This document shows, piece by piece, positions 8,790 to 17,930 of a DNA stretch of 64,000 bases (its first letter is position 1; each line of letters starts with the position of its first letter). Source of the DNA: an unidentified eubacterium SCB49 (GTDB lineage: Bacteria; Bacteroidota; Bacteroidia; Flavobacteriales; Flavobacteriaceae); the NCBI GenBank assembly GCA_000170815.1, contig ABCO01000004.1:124001-188000 (forward strand), written 5' to 3'. The notes under the pieces were generated by a model, which worked only from the letters and a program-made list of their open reading frames with translations, was not told where the DNA came from and did not search any database. The position numbers and the translations under genes were made by a program.

Positions 8790-10424
8790 TTATTTTCTAA
8801 CAATCACTTTTTTAGTAACTAACGCATTAGTAGTAGTGTTTTCTAGTTGTATAAAATAAATTCCATCACTTTGGTTTTCAAAACTAATAGTTGCAGTGTT
8901 TGTAAAACTTCCGTTAGAAATTTTTCTACCATCAACAGAATAAATCTCATAATCAAAATTAGCTACATCAAGCCCTTCTACTTTGATATTGATAATACCA
9001 GAAGTCGGGTTAGGATAAACACTAATAGAAGTAGCTAGTACATCTGTTACATCTACACCAAGCAATTCTTCAGACAAAGTATTAAGTGATGTTACTCCTG
9101 AGTTTGTTGGGTCTAACCACTGTGCCAAACCTCCGTTTGTGTACGAAGTAGCAAAACGACCATAATAATCAACTTGACCATTATCATTTGTACCCGCACA
9201 AGCTGCACCACCACAACATAATGTACCAATTAATTGACCTTCTGGATTAAACAAACCTGAACCAGAAGAACCACCCTCTGTCACACCTTGTTCCCATCCG
9301 CCACCAGCCGAAGTAATTGCCCAGAAAACCTGACCACCACTCGTTTGCTGTGCCAAACCAACGTCATTTCTACACACCTTCATAATATCTCCTGCAGGGT
9401 GATGAATACCAATAGAATAATCTGGAACTACATCAGTTGCATTCCAACCAGCCCATTCTAAATCCCAAGAATCATTTAATCCACCTGTTAATCTAAATAA
9501 TCTATAATCACTTTGACTTGCAGTTGCAAGTAACTCCGCACCAGAAGTGGTGTTATAACCTGAAGATGTACTATTACCATTTGAGGCACAAATAGGGTTA
9601 GGGCTTATCCAATTAAATCTAAAAGTAGATGTTGCTGGAGTAAAAGTACAGTGATTTGCAAAAATAAAATAAGGTTCTTCGTCTAATGCTGTATTATTTA
9701 AAAGAGTTCCTGTGCACACATAACCTCCTTGAGCAACAAGACCTACAGCATGTTTTAAAAGATCTTTTTTATCATCAAAATCAGACCCAATAGAACAATC
9801 CACATCAAGATTACATGCACCAGAATCGTTAAGACCTCTATTCATTAAAGAAGCTTCAGTTACAGAACGATATCCATGTATTACGGCACCAATATTTAAT
9901 TTACCTTGTCCAATAACATTAGCTGGCTCTAAATATTCAATCCAAATATTATCTCCATCTACCATCCAAGTCCCTAGTTTTTCTTCACTATTATTCATCA
10001 CAGAAGTATAAGCTCCAATAATACTTTGCCTATCATCAGAATAAACATAAAGCTTAGCACCTACTGGTAATTTATACTCATCGAATATAAAATTAAGTGT
10101 GTTTGCACCTTCAGAAAAAATATTGATTCTCCATATACGATCTCCATTAGGCAAAACATCCCAAACACCTGCATTACCAATACCCAAGTTTACATCCATC
10201 TCAAATCCAAAACGATAAGGGTTAGACTTATCCATATCACTAATAGCATCTTGTGCAGAAATTGATACCATGTCTAAACTAGGCATTACTACAGCTTCAG
10301 TATTTTTTTTATTGTCAAGAGACCAACTTGATGGATGTCCCTCATTAGTTACTTGAGCAACTAAACCTGTACACATAACAAATGTAAAAGCTAGCGTTAT
10401 GGTTTTAAAGATATTGTTTATCAT
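8790..10424 (-). CDS. Secreted trypsin-like serine protease with T9SS sorting domain
   Basis: 544 aa. Signal peptide MINNIFKTITLAFTFVMCTGLVAQ, an N-terminal region resembling lysyl-endopeptidase prodomains, then a chymotrypsin-fold domain. Catalytic candidates are His in FIFANHCTF, Asp in SQSDYRLFRL and Ser in TEGGSSGSGLF. Several Cys pairs (CNLDVDCS, CTGTLL, CCGGAACAG) suggest disulfides. The C-terminal ~75 residues are a type A T9SS sorting domain (ISVYPNPTSGIINIKVEG, ending VTKKVIVRK), so export would go through the SprA system. It resembles lysyl endopeptidases, but the P1 specificity is not provable here. Confidence 0.9.
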   Translation of the reverse strand: MINNIFKTITLAFTFVMCTGLVAQVTNEGHPSSWSLDNKKNTEAVVMPSLDMVSISAQDAISDMDKSNPYRFGFEMDVNLGIGNAGVWDVLPNGDRIWRINIFSEGANTLNFIFDEYKLPVGAKLYVYSDDRQSIIGAYTSVMNNSEEKLGTWMVDGDNIWIEYLEPANVIGQGKLNIGAVIHGYRSVTEASLMNRGLNDSGACNLDVDCSIGSDFDDKKDLLKHAVGLVAQGGYVCTGTLLNNTALDEEPYFIFANHCTFTPATSTFRFNWISPNPICASNGNSTSSGYNTTSGAELLATASQSDYRLFRLTGGLNDSWDLEWAGWNATDVVPDYSIGIHHPAGDIMKVCRNDVGLAQQTSGGQVFWAITSAGGGWEQGVTEGGSSGSGLFNPEGQLIGTLCCGGAACAGTNDNGQVDYYGRFATSYTNGGLAQWLDPTNSGVTSLNTLSEELLGVDVTDVLATSISVYPNPTSGIINIKVEGLDVANFDYEIYSVDGRKISNGSFTNTATISFENQSDGIYFIQLENTTTNALVTKKVIVRK

Positions 10425-10458
10425 AATTAGATAATGTTTAATTAATAATCAAATCTAA

Positions 10459-10491
10459 CAAATATAGACATCAAAGTCAAAGATGTAACAA
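10459..10491 (-). promoter_or_regulatory. Promoter of the T9SS protease
   Basis: -7 box TATATTTG (10459-10466) on the minus strand with a TTG (10489-10491) 22 nt upstream, giving a leader of roughly 30 nt. Together with the terminator at 10525-10557 it shows that the protease is transcribed separately from ctaD. Confidence 0.55.
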
Positions 10492-10524
10492 GTTAAAAGG
10501 CAAATAAACAGGTATACAACACAA

Positions 10525-10557
10525 GAAACCCTTCTAGTAATTTACTAAAAGGGTTTT
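10525..10557 (-). terminator. Terminator at the end of the act-cta operon
   Basis: Inverted repeat AAACCCTTCTAGTAA / TTTACTAAAAGGGTTT with one mismatch, 25-55 nt past the ctaD stop. The T run is better on the plus strand than on the minus strand, but the position fits the end of the respiratory operon. Confidence 0.7.
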
Positions 10558-10580
10558 TTGTATAATAATTAAAAAAAAAT

Positions 10581-12407
10581 CTAATGATGCATTTCTTCTT
10601 CATTTTCTTGTAAAGGAATATGTTGAGGTATATAATCTTGACCTGCAATTACATAATCTGTACCTTCTTTGTTTAATTTACTGTAGTCATAAGACCAACG
10701 GTGTACTTCTGGAATTGGTCCATCCCAGTTACCGTGTATATGTTTAACTCCGGTAGTCCATTCAAGAGTTGTAGATCTCCAAGGGTTTTGTGGTCCAACT
10801 TTAGCAAAAAACATTGAATGAAAGAAGTTGTAAAGAAATACTATTTGTGCTGCTGCAGTAATGATAGCAAATATTGTGATCACAACATTAACATCAGCTA
10901 AATCATCAAAATAAGGAAAAGCGGTGTTTGTATAATATCTTCTTGGTAAACCTGCCATCCCGATAAAATGCATAGGAAAGAATACACCATAAGCACCAAC
11001 AATAGTTACCCAAAAGTGAACATATCCTAAATTTTTATTCATTAATTTTCCTTCAAACATTTTAGGGAACCAATGGTAAACACCTGCAAATAAACCATAC
11101 AAAGCAGATATACCCATTACCAAGTGGAAGTGAGCTACTACAAAATAAGTATCGTGTACATTAATATCTAAGGCACTGTCTCCTAAAATAATACCTGTTA
11201 ATCCACCTGTTATAAAAGTAGAAACAAAACCAATAGAGAATAACATGGCAGTATTCATCTGTAAATTACCTTTCCATAATGTTGTAATCCAGTTAAAAGA
11301 CTTTACAGCAGATGGTATCGCAATTAATAATGTTGTAAATGTAAATACTGAACCTAAGAAAGGATTCATTCCTGAAATAAACATATGGTGTCCCCATACG
11401 ATAGTTGACAAGAAGGCAATAGCTAAAATAGACATTACCATCGCACGGTAACCAAATATAGGTTTACGCGCATTTGTTGCCATAATTTCTGAAACCATAC
11501 CCATTGCAGGAAGAATTACAATATAAACTTCTGGGTGACCAAGGAACCAGAATAAATGTTCAAATAAAACTGGAGAACCACCTTGATTATGTAAAACTTC
11601 ACCAGCAATATAAATATCTGATAAGAAGAATGAAGTACCAAAACTTCTATCCATAATCAACATTAATGCTGCAGATAATAAAACTGGAAATGAGACTACA
11701 CCAATAATTGCAGTAACAAAAAATGACCAAATTGTTAATGGTAATCTAGTCATAGACATACCTTTTGTTCTAAGATTAAGTACAGTAACAATATAGTTTA
11801 AAGAACCTAATAAAGAAGAAGCGATAAAGATAGCTATAGAAACTAACCAAAGCGTCATACCTGCACCAGATCCTGGAATAGCTTGTGGTAATGCACTTAA
11901 AGGAGGATAGATAGTCCAACCTGCTGCAGCTGGTCCAGCCTCAACAAATAAAGACATAACCATAATAACACTAGACAAGAAGAATAGCCAATATGAAACC
12001 ATGTTTAAGAAACCAGAAGCCATATCTCTTGCACCAATTTGCAAGGGAATTAAAAGGTTACTAAAAGTACCACTAAGACCTGCCGTTAAAACAAAGAATA
12101 CCATGATAGTACCATGAATGGTAACTAAAGCTAAATAAACATTAGGATCCATTACTCCACCTTCTGCCCATTTTCCAAGTAAAATTTCAAATATAGCAAA
12201 TGGCTCTTCTGGCCAAGCTAATTGCATTCTGAAAAGGATAGACATTGCAATTCCAATGAATCCCATAAACAAACCTGTAATCAAGTATTGTTTAGAGATC
12301 ATCTTATGATCTTGACTAAAGATATATTTAGTTATAAATGTAACTTTATGATGATGTCCATGATCATCGTGGTGATCTACTGCGTGGTCGTTTGCGTGTG
12401 CTGACAT
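10581..12407 (-). CDS. ctaD: Cytochrome c oxidase subunit I (aa3-type)
   Basis: 608 aa, about 12 or more membrane helices. This is the catalytic haem-copper subunit that reduces O2 to water and pumps protons. A haem a ligand lies in HGTIMVFFVL. The CuB/tyrosine site is GHPEVYIVILPAMG, further CuB histidines are in WGHHMFISGM, and the distal haem ligands are in HDTYFVVAHFHLVMG. GHPEV indicates the A1 subfamily, with the D-channel glutamate, and the K-channel lysine is in AIPSAVKSFNW. The first 20 residues contain eight histidines, which is unusual. It is the last gene of the operon, 36 nt after ctaC. Confidence 0.97.
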   Translation of the reverse strand: MSAHANDHAVDHHDDHGHHHKVTFITKYIFSQDHKMISKQYLITGLFMGFIGIAMSILFRMQLAWPEEPFAIFEILLGKWAEGGVMDPNVYLALVTIHGTIMVFFVLTAGLSGTFSNLLIPLQIGARDMASGFLNMVSYWLFFLSSVIMVMSLFVEAGPAAAGWTIYPPLSALPQAIPGSGAGMTLWLVSIAIFIASSLLGSLNYIVTVLNLRTKGMSMTRLPLTIWSFFVTAIIGVVSFPVLLSAALMLIMDRSFGTSFFLSDIYIAGEVLHNQGGSPVLFEHLFWFLGHPEVYIVILPAMGMVSEIMATNARKPIFGYRAMVMSILAIAFLSTIVWGHHMFISGMNPFLGSVFTFTTLLIAIPSAVKSFNWITTLWKGNLQMNTAMLFSIGFVSTFITGGLTGIILGDSALDINVHDTYFVVAHFHLVMGISALYGLFAGVYHWFPKMFEGKLMNKNLGYVHFWVTIVGAYGVFFPMHFIGMAGLPRRYYTNTAFPYFDDLADVNVVITIFAIITAAAQIVFLYNFFHSMFFAKVGPQNPWRSTTLEWTTGVKHIHGNWDGPIPEVHRWSYDYSKLNKEGTDYVIAGQDYIPQHIPLQENEEEMHH

Positions 12408-12443
12408 ATCTTCTTATTGAATTTCCGATTAACGGTAATCTTA

Positions 12444-13517
12444 TTATTTATTATTTAAAGTAGTGTTTAAGTCTGGTTGCTCTGCTAACCAAGCATCAAA
12501 GTCTTCTTGAGATTCAACGATGATTTTCATTTGCATATTATAGTGATTATTACCACATATCTTATTACAAAGAAGCATATAGTCAAATTCATAAGGCTCT
12601 AAAGCATCTTCACCTTTAGCGACAAGTTCAACACTATTTTCTTTTCTTATATTATTAATCTTGTTAACTTTTGCTACAACTTCTGTGTCTAAACGCATCT
12701 CTTCTGTAGTTATCGTAGGAGTAAAAGCAAATTGTGTTATCATTCCTGGAACACAGTTCATCTGTGCTCTAAAGTGTGGCATATAAGCTGAGTGTAATAC
12801 ATCTTGAGAACGCATTTTAAACACAACCTTTTGTCCAACTGGTAAATGAAGTTCATTAACAACTTTATCATCAAGTGCATTAGGATCAGAGATATCAACA
12901 CCTAATTGATTGATACCCTCAATTAATCTAACATTAGCTTCACCTAAAGTATTGTCTTCTCCTGAATAACGAGCTCTCCAATCAAACTGGTATGCATATA
13001 ATTCAACAACCATTATATCTTCATTCTCTTCATCAACTTGCATTATATCTGTCCAAGTAAATAAACCATATATAATTAGTCCAGCTAAAACAATAACAGG
13101 AATAATAGTCCAAATAAATTCAAGCTTGTCGTTGTCTGCAAAAAACAAGGCACGATTTGTAGCGTTACCTCTATATTTAAATGAGAACCAACTTAATAAC
13201 CATAGTGTGAAAAATCCTACTATAAATATTAAAGCCATTGAAATTAACATTAAATTATCAATGTTAGCTCCGTGTTCTGAGGCAGCTTTTGGGAGTAAAA
13301 CATCACCCCATTTCCAAAAACAAATTATTAAAAGAACATACGTAAAAATTGCTAAACCTAACATCAACCATCCGTTGATATTATTGTCTTTTAAATTTGC
13401 AATCTCTGAAGAATTCTCAACATCATCTGCTGTCTTAGACATATTGAATATTTTATTCAACTGCCAAACAGTAACTCCAAAGAGAATGATTACTAATACA
13501 ACTAAAAATGCGGTCAT
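12444..13517 (-). CDS. ctaC: Cytochrome c oxidase subunit II (CuA)
   Basis: 357 aa. It carries the binuclear CuA centre that accepts electrons for subunit I. Unlike typical subunit II it begins with an extra N-terminal helix (MTAFLVVLVIILFGVTVWQL) before the two usual transmembrane helices (LMLGLAIFTYVLLIICFWKW and FIWTIIPVIVLAGLIIYGLF). CuA ligands are visible as LHSAYMPHF and LLCNKICGNNHYNMQM. There is no CxxCH motif, so no cytochrome c is fused; the electron donor is probably ActE or ActA of the same operon. It lies between actF and ctaD. Confidence 0.96.
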   Translation of the reverse strand: MTAFLVVLVIILFGVTVWQLNKIFNMSKTADDVENSSEIANLKDNNINGWLMLGLAIFTYVLLIICFWKWGDVLLPKAASEHGANIDNLMLISMALIFIVGFFTLWLLSWFSFKYRGNATNRALFFADNDKLEFIWTIIPVIVLAGLIIYGLFTWTDIMQVDEENEDIMVVELYAYQFDWRARYSGEDNTLGEANVRLIEGINQLGVDISDPNALDDKVVNELHLPVGQKVVFKMRSQDVLHSAYMPHFRAQMNCVPGMITQFAFTPTITTEEMRLDTEVVAKVNKINNIRKENSVELVAKGEDALEPYEFDYMLLCNKICGNNHYNMQMKIIVESQEDFDAWLAEQPDLNTTLNNK

Positions 13518-13542
13518 CGTTATCTGTCTTCTAAATAATTAA

Positions 13543-14907
13543 TTAATAATGAAAGTTTTTACTTTCTTTTAAGAATGGGTTATTCTTCACTAATAATGGT
13601 GCCTTGGTCAGTGCTGTAAATACAACAAACACAAACAAACCAAAGAAGAATAACATTGCACTTATTTCCGGGAGGCCTATAAACCAACTAGTACCAACAG
13701 TTGCAGGTGTAATAAGCATGTAAATATCTACGTAATGACCTAATAAAATCACTATACCAGTTAATACAACAAACCAGCTTACTCTCTTATAATCACTATT
13801 CATTAACAACAATAAAGGGAATAAAAAGTTAAGAATTAACATACCAAAAAACGGTAATTTAAAGTCTTCAATTCTTGTTATAAAATAAGTTACTTCTTCA
13901 GGGATATTTGCATACCAGATAAGCATAAATTGTGAGAACCAAAGATACGTCCAAAAGATACTAAATCCGAACATAAACTTTGCTAAATCATGGATATGAC
14001 TATCATTAACAAATTCTAAATACCCTTGTGATTTCAATAATATTGTAATTAAAGCAATAGTAGTAATACCACAAACCATCATTCCGGCAAGAATATACCA
14101 ACCATATAAAGTAGAGAACCAATGAGGATCAAAACTCATTAACCAATCCCAAGACATCATAGATTCTGTATAAAGAAAGAATACTAAAAATGCTGCTGAA
14201 ATTTTAAAATTCATTTTGTACCATCTGTTGTCTGAAGCTTCATCATCTCTTCTAGAGTTACGTACAGCAAAAGAACGATACAATATCCAACCTCCAATAA
14301 AAATAGCAGCTCTTATAACTAAACCAGCACCATTAAGCCAACCTGATTTACCTTGAATTAGTTTATCATGTGCTACAACTTCTGGGTCTGCCCAAACAAA
14401 TAAATGATTGAAATGAAAACCAGAGAATGCAAGTAAAACAAACATTATAATTCCACCTGGAACCAAATAAGCAGTAATCGCTTCCATAACTCTAAATAAT
14501 ACTGGAGACCATCCAGCTTGTGCTACCATATTTACGGCATAAAATGCTAAAACACCTAATGCAATCATAAAGAAAAAGAAGCAAGCTATATAAACAGCAG
14601 CCCAAGGTCTATTTTGTAATTGATGAAGGGTGTGCTCTAAATGCTTATCTCCATGATGTGAAGATTCAACTTCTGCATGATCATGATCAGCCATTGCTCT
14701 ATGAGCAGCTGCTTCTGTCATTTCATCATGATCTTCAGAATGAGTTGCCTCACCGTGATGATCACCGTGACTATCATGACCAGCTGTCATTTCTTTTACG
14801 TCTGCAATTGTCTTAGGCGCACTAAGAAAACCATAAGTCATTCCTAAGGCTCCAATCACCATAAAGATGATTGCAAATACTTTTAATTTACTAGGTAGCG
14901 TATACAT
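13543..14907 (-). CDS. actF: Alternative complex III subunit ActF
   Basis: 454 aa polytopic membrane protein of the quinol:cytochrome c oxidoreductase (alternative complex III), related to the ActC/NrfD-type membrane subunits. About ten transmembrane segments can be picked out. Between the first and second helices lies a soluble loop (residues ~38-95) that is strongly histidine- and acid-rich (14 His, e.g. HDSHGDHHGEATHSEDHDE), which may bind metal or simply be solvent-exposed linker. The position between actE and ctaC matches the usual act gene order. Confidence 0.92.
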   Translation of the reverse strand: MYTLPSKLKVFAIIFMVIGALGMTYGFLSAPKTIADVKEMTAGHDSHGDHHGEATHSEDHDEMTEAAAHRAMADHDHAEVESSHHGDKHLEHTLHQLQNRPWAAVYIACFFFFMIALGVLAFYAVNMVAQAGWSPVLFRVMEAITAYLVPGGIIMFVLLAFSGFHFNHLFVWADPEVVAHDKLIQGKSGWLNGAGLVIRAAIFIGGWILYRSFAVRNSRRDDEASDNRWYKMNFKISAAFLVFFLYTESMMSWDWLMSFDPHWFSTLYGWYILAGMMVCGITTIALITILLKSQGYLEFVNDSHIHDLAKFMFGFSIFWTYLWFSQFMLIWYANIPEEVTYFITRIEDFKLPFFGMLILNFLFPLLLLMNSDYKRVSWFVVLTGIVILLGHYVDIYMLITPATVGTSWFIGLPEISAMLFFFGLFVFVVFTALTKAPLLVKNNPFLKESKNFHY

Positions 14908-14933
14908 ATCTTAGCTATTCTTTGTATTCTTTA

Positions 14934-15623
14934 TTAGTGTGAATCAATATTGTCTTGCTCTAACTCAGTTGGAGTAGCAGTAGCATCACCGCCTACTGGT
15001 AACTGAGGAGTTTGATTATCGATTATTTTTTTTGGTAGCATTAAAGGTTTTCCTTCTAAAGCTGCTTTTAGGTTCATTACGTGTTGCGTAATTTGCCATC
15101 TTTCTTTTTCATTAGTTTGAGAAGCATAAGAACCCATTGTGTTTAAACCATACATCTGTACGTGATAAACACCACCTTCAGTTATTTCTCTACCTGCGGC
15201 AGCATAACTAGGTATACCTAAAAACTTTTCACGTTTAGCTAAAATCCCTAAACCATCACCTTTATCTCCATGACAAACCGCACAATAAATGTTATAAAGT
15301 TGTGCACCAGCTGCTAAATTGTCCTCAGTATATTCAAGAGGATTTTTAAGATCAGACTTCGCTCTTGCTATGTCTTCTGGAGAATTTGTATAATCAAAAG
15401 GTTGAAAACCTCTTGGTACTGTACCTTCTACAGGTAATTTTGCTTCTTGCCCACCTTCAAAACCTTCAACATCATACTCTCCATAAGTTTCATAACCTAC
15501 TGGAGCATACATGTTAGGCATAAATTGATAGTTAGGTTCTAAGTCATTTTGACATGAAGCCAACGCTATCAACGCAAGAAATACTATAAATATGTTTCCT
15601 ATTTTTCTCATTTTAGTGATCAT
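14934..15623 (-). CDS. actE: Alternative complex III monohaem cytochrome c subunit ActE
   Basis: 229 aa (225 from the second ATG at 15611, which starts directly after the actD stop). Lipoprotein signal MRKIGNIFIVFLALIALASC suggests a lipid-anchored periplasmic subunit. It has a single haem-binding CAVCH with surrounding NIYCAVCHGDKGDGLG, and a distal Met is likely in HVQMYGLNTMGSYA. As in other ActE proteins, it would pass electrons from the ActA haems to the oxidase CuA site. The first ATG overlaps actD by 11 nt. Which start is used cannot be decided; the lipobox distance favours 15611. Confidence 0.93.
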   Translation of the reverse strand: MITKMRKIGNIFIVFLALIALASCQNDLEPNYQFMPNMYAPVGYETYGEYDVEGFEGGQEAKLPVEGTVPRGFQPFDYTNSPEDIARAKSDLKNPLEYTEDNLAAGAQLYNIYCAVCHGDKGDGLGILAKREKFLGIPSYAAAGREITEGGVYHVQMYGLNTMGSYASQTNEKERWQITQHVMNLKAALEGKPLMLPKKIIDNQTPQLPVGGDATATPTELEQDNIDSH

Positions 15624-16149
15624 CTTCAGATTCTACTATACTTATTTCGACTGCACCTGTACTGTAGAAAAAACTTGACATTTCTTCTATATCGTTTTTA
15701 CCAGCATCAACGGCCATTAAAAAATGATCGTCAGTAGTTCTTACGTCAGGATTTTCTGCTTCCTTAAAAGGCCATAATTTACTACGCATATAAAACGTAA
15801 TTACCATTAAGTGAGCTGCAAAAAATACAGTTAACTCAAACATAATAGGTACAAAAGAAGGCATATTTTCAATATAACTAAAGCTTGGTTTACCTCCAAT
15901 ATTTTGAGGCCAATCTTCAATCATGATAAAATTCATCATCAAGGTTGCAACAGTTATACCTATTAAACCATACATAAATGCTGTAATAGCAATACGTGTT
16001 GGCTCAAGACCCATTACTTTATCAAGCCCGTGAACAGGGAAAGGTGTATACACCTCTTCAATATGGTAATGCTTAGCGCGCGTTTGTTTAACAGCTTGCA
16101 TCAACAAGTCGTCATCGTTATAGAGTGCATGTATCACTTTAGAAGCCAT
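15613..16149 (-). CDS. actD: Alternative complex III membrane subunit ActD (DUF3341)
   Basis: 178 aa from the chosen ATG. DUF3341/ActD is a small subunit with two transmembrane helices (ITAFMYGLIGITVATLMMNF and FVPIMFELTVFFAAHLMVIT). The start MASKVIHALYNDDDLL is the typical ActD N-terminus. The frame stays open 28 codons upstream, but that extension overlaps actC and looks unrelated. It starts 4 nt after the actC stop and overlaps or abuts actE. Confidence 0.92.
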   Translation of the reverse strand: MASKVIHALYNDDDLLMQAVKQTRAKHYHIEEVYTPFPVHGLDKVMGLEPTRIAITAFMYGLIGITVATLMMNFIMIEDWPQNIGGKPSFSYIENMPSFVPIMFELTVFFAAHLMVITFYMRSKLWPFKEAENPDVRTTDDHFLMAVDAGKNDIEEMSSFFYSTGAVEISIVESEDDH

Positions 16150-16153
16150 ACTT

Positions 16154-17899
16154 TTAATTGTTTTTAAGTTTTGAAGCTTGTCCAGCCCAGTCATCACGTT
16201 TTGCGCGACCAGGGAACTCACCAATAATATCATCTAATAAATCGTAAGTAGCATCATCCATTTTACTAACTTGAGCAAATGTATAAATACCTAACTGATG
16301 TAATTTTTGTTCCATCACCGGACCTACACCACTTATCTTTTTAAGATTATCTGCAGTTTCAGCATCAGCATCAAAAGAACCTAATTTACTTAATAAATTT
16401 TCAGCCTTCTCTTTTTGACCTTCCCCGTCAAGCAATCCACTAACACTAGCAGGTGTTGCTTTAACTGTCTTTACTTTAGGTGCAACAACAGCATCATAAT
16501 GTTTTACATCATCTCCGTGAGCAGCTCTTAATTTTTTATACTTTTCACCAGAACCCTTCAAAATAGATTTAACTTCTGCCTGAGCAATCACCGGGAATGT
16601 TCTTGCGTATAATAAGAATAGGACAAAAAAGAATCCAATTGTTCCGATAAATATTCCAATATCTACAAAAGTTGGCGAGAACATCGTCCAAGAAGATGGA
16701 AGATAATCACGGTGCAACGAAGTAACAATAATTACAAAACGTTCAAACCACATACCAATATTAACAACAATTGATATTGCAAAAGAGAACATTATACTTG
16801 TACGAAGCTTTTTGAACCACATAAACTGTGGTGAGAATACATTACAAGTCATCATTGCCCAATATGCCCAAGCGTATGGTCCAGTTGCTCTATTTAAGAA
16901 TGCATACTGCTCATACTCTACACCAGAGTACCAAGCAATAAACAGCTCAGTAATATAAGCTACACCAACAATAGAACCAGTAACCATAATTACAATATTC
17001 ATTAACTCAATATGCTGAATTGTAATATAGCTTTCTAAGTTAGACACCTTTCTCATAACAATAAGAAGTGTGTTTACCATTGCAAATCCTGAGAATACCG
17101 CACCAGCAACAAAATATGGAGGGAATATAGTAGTATGCCATCCAGGTATCACTGAGGTAGCAAAATCAAAAGATACAATTGTATGTACTGAAAGCACCAA
17201 TGGTGTTGCTAATCCAGCAAGCACTAAAGAAACCTCTTCAAAACGCTGCCAGTCTTTTGCACGACCAGACCAACCAAATGAAAGTATACTATAGATTCTT
17301 TTTGTAAAAGGAGTTACAGCTCTATCACGTATCATTGCAAAATCTGGTAACAAACCTGTCCACCAAAAAACTAATGATACAGAAAGGTATGTTGATATCG
17401 CAAATACATCCCATAATAAAGGAGAGTTAAAATTCACCCATAGAGATCCAAATTGATTAGGTATAGGTAATACCCAATAAGCCAACCAAGGACGACCCAT
17501 GTGTATAATTGGAAACAAACCAGCTTGTACTACAGAGAATATAGTCATTGCCTCTGCAGAACGGTTAATTGCCATTCTCCATTTCTGCCTAAAGAGCAAT
17601 AGTACTGCAGAAATTAATGTCCCTGCGTGACCAATACCTACCCACCAAACAAAGTTGGTAATATCCCAAGCCCAGCCAACGGTTTTATTTAATCCCCAAA
17701 CTCCAATTCCAGTAGATACAGTATACACTATACATCCTATTCCCCATAAAAAGGCAACAAGAGCAATAGTAAATACAATCCACCAAGATTTATTGGCTTT
17801 ACCCTCTACAGGAGCTGCAACATCCACAGTAATATCGTGGTAGTTTTTCTCTCCTAAAACTAAGGGTCTTCTTATAGGTGCTTCGTAATGCGACGCCAT
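16154..17899 (-). CDS. actC: Alternative complex III membrane subunit ActC (NrfD-like) with C-terminal HhH domain
   Basis: 581 aa. Residues 1 to ~460 form the NrfD/PsrC-type membrane subunit with about ten helices that holds the quinol site (ITNFVWWVGIGHAGTLISAVLLLFRQ, VVQAGLFPIIHMGRPWLAYW). After a low-complexity linker, residues ~515-581 form a helix-hairpin-helix domain of the kind seen as C-terminal add-ons in other Bacteroidota proteins (LKKISGVGPVMEQKLHQLGI, then TFAQVSKMDDATYDLLDDII). This tail is not part of the ActC core in other phyla; its role is unknown. Translation start and operon position between actB and actD are normal. Confidence 0.93.
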   Translation of the reverse strand: MASHYEAPIRRPLVLGEKNYHDITVDVAAPVEGKANKSWWIVFTIALVAFLWGIGCIVYTVSTGIGVWGLNKTVGWAWDITNFVWWVGIGHAGTLISAVLLLFRQKWRMAINRSAEAMTIFSVVQAGLFPIIHMGRPWLAYWVLPIPNQFGSLWVNFNSPLLWDVFAISTYLSVSLVFWWTGLLPDFAMIRDRAVTPFTKRIYSILSFGWSGRAKDWQRFEEVSLVLAGLATPLVLSVHTIVSFDFATSVIPGWHTTIFPPYFVAGAVFSGFAMVNTLLIVMRKVSNLESYITIQHIELMNIVIMVTGSIVGVAYITELFIAWYSGVEYEQYAFLNRATGPYAWAYWAMMTCNVFSPQFMWFKKLRTSIMFSFAISIVVNIGMWFERFVIIVTSLHRDYLPSSWTMFSPTFVDIGIFIGTIGFFFVLFLLYARTFPVIAQAEVKSILKGSGEKYKKLRAAHGDDVKHYDAVVAPKVKTVKATPASVSGLLDGEGQKEKAENLLSKLGSFDADAETADNLKKISGVGPVMEQKLHQLGIYTFAQVSKMDDATYDLLDDIIGEFPGRAKRDDWAGQASKLKNN

Positions 17900-17930
17900 A
17901 TTTAATATGCTATTTCTTAGTTAGTTATGC

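Noticed and set aside
16150..16233. Longer ActD start inside actC
   Set aside because: The conserved N-terminus begins at MASKVIHAL and the extension would overlap the HhH end of actC.
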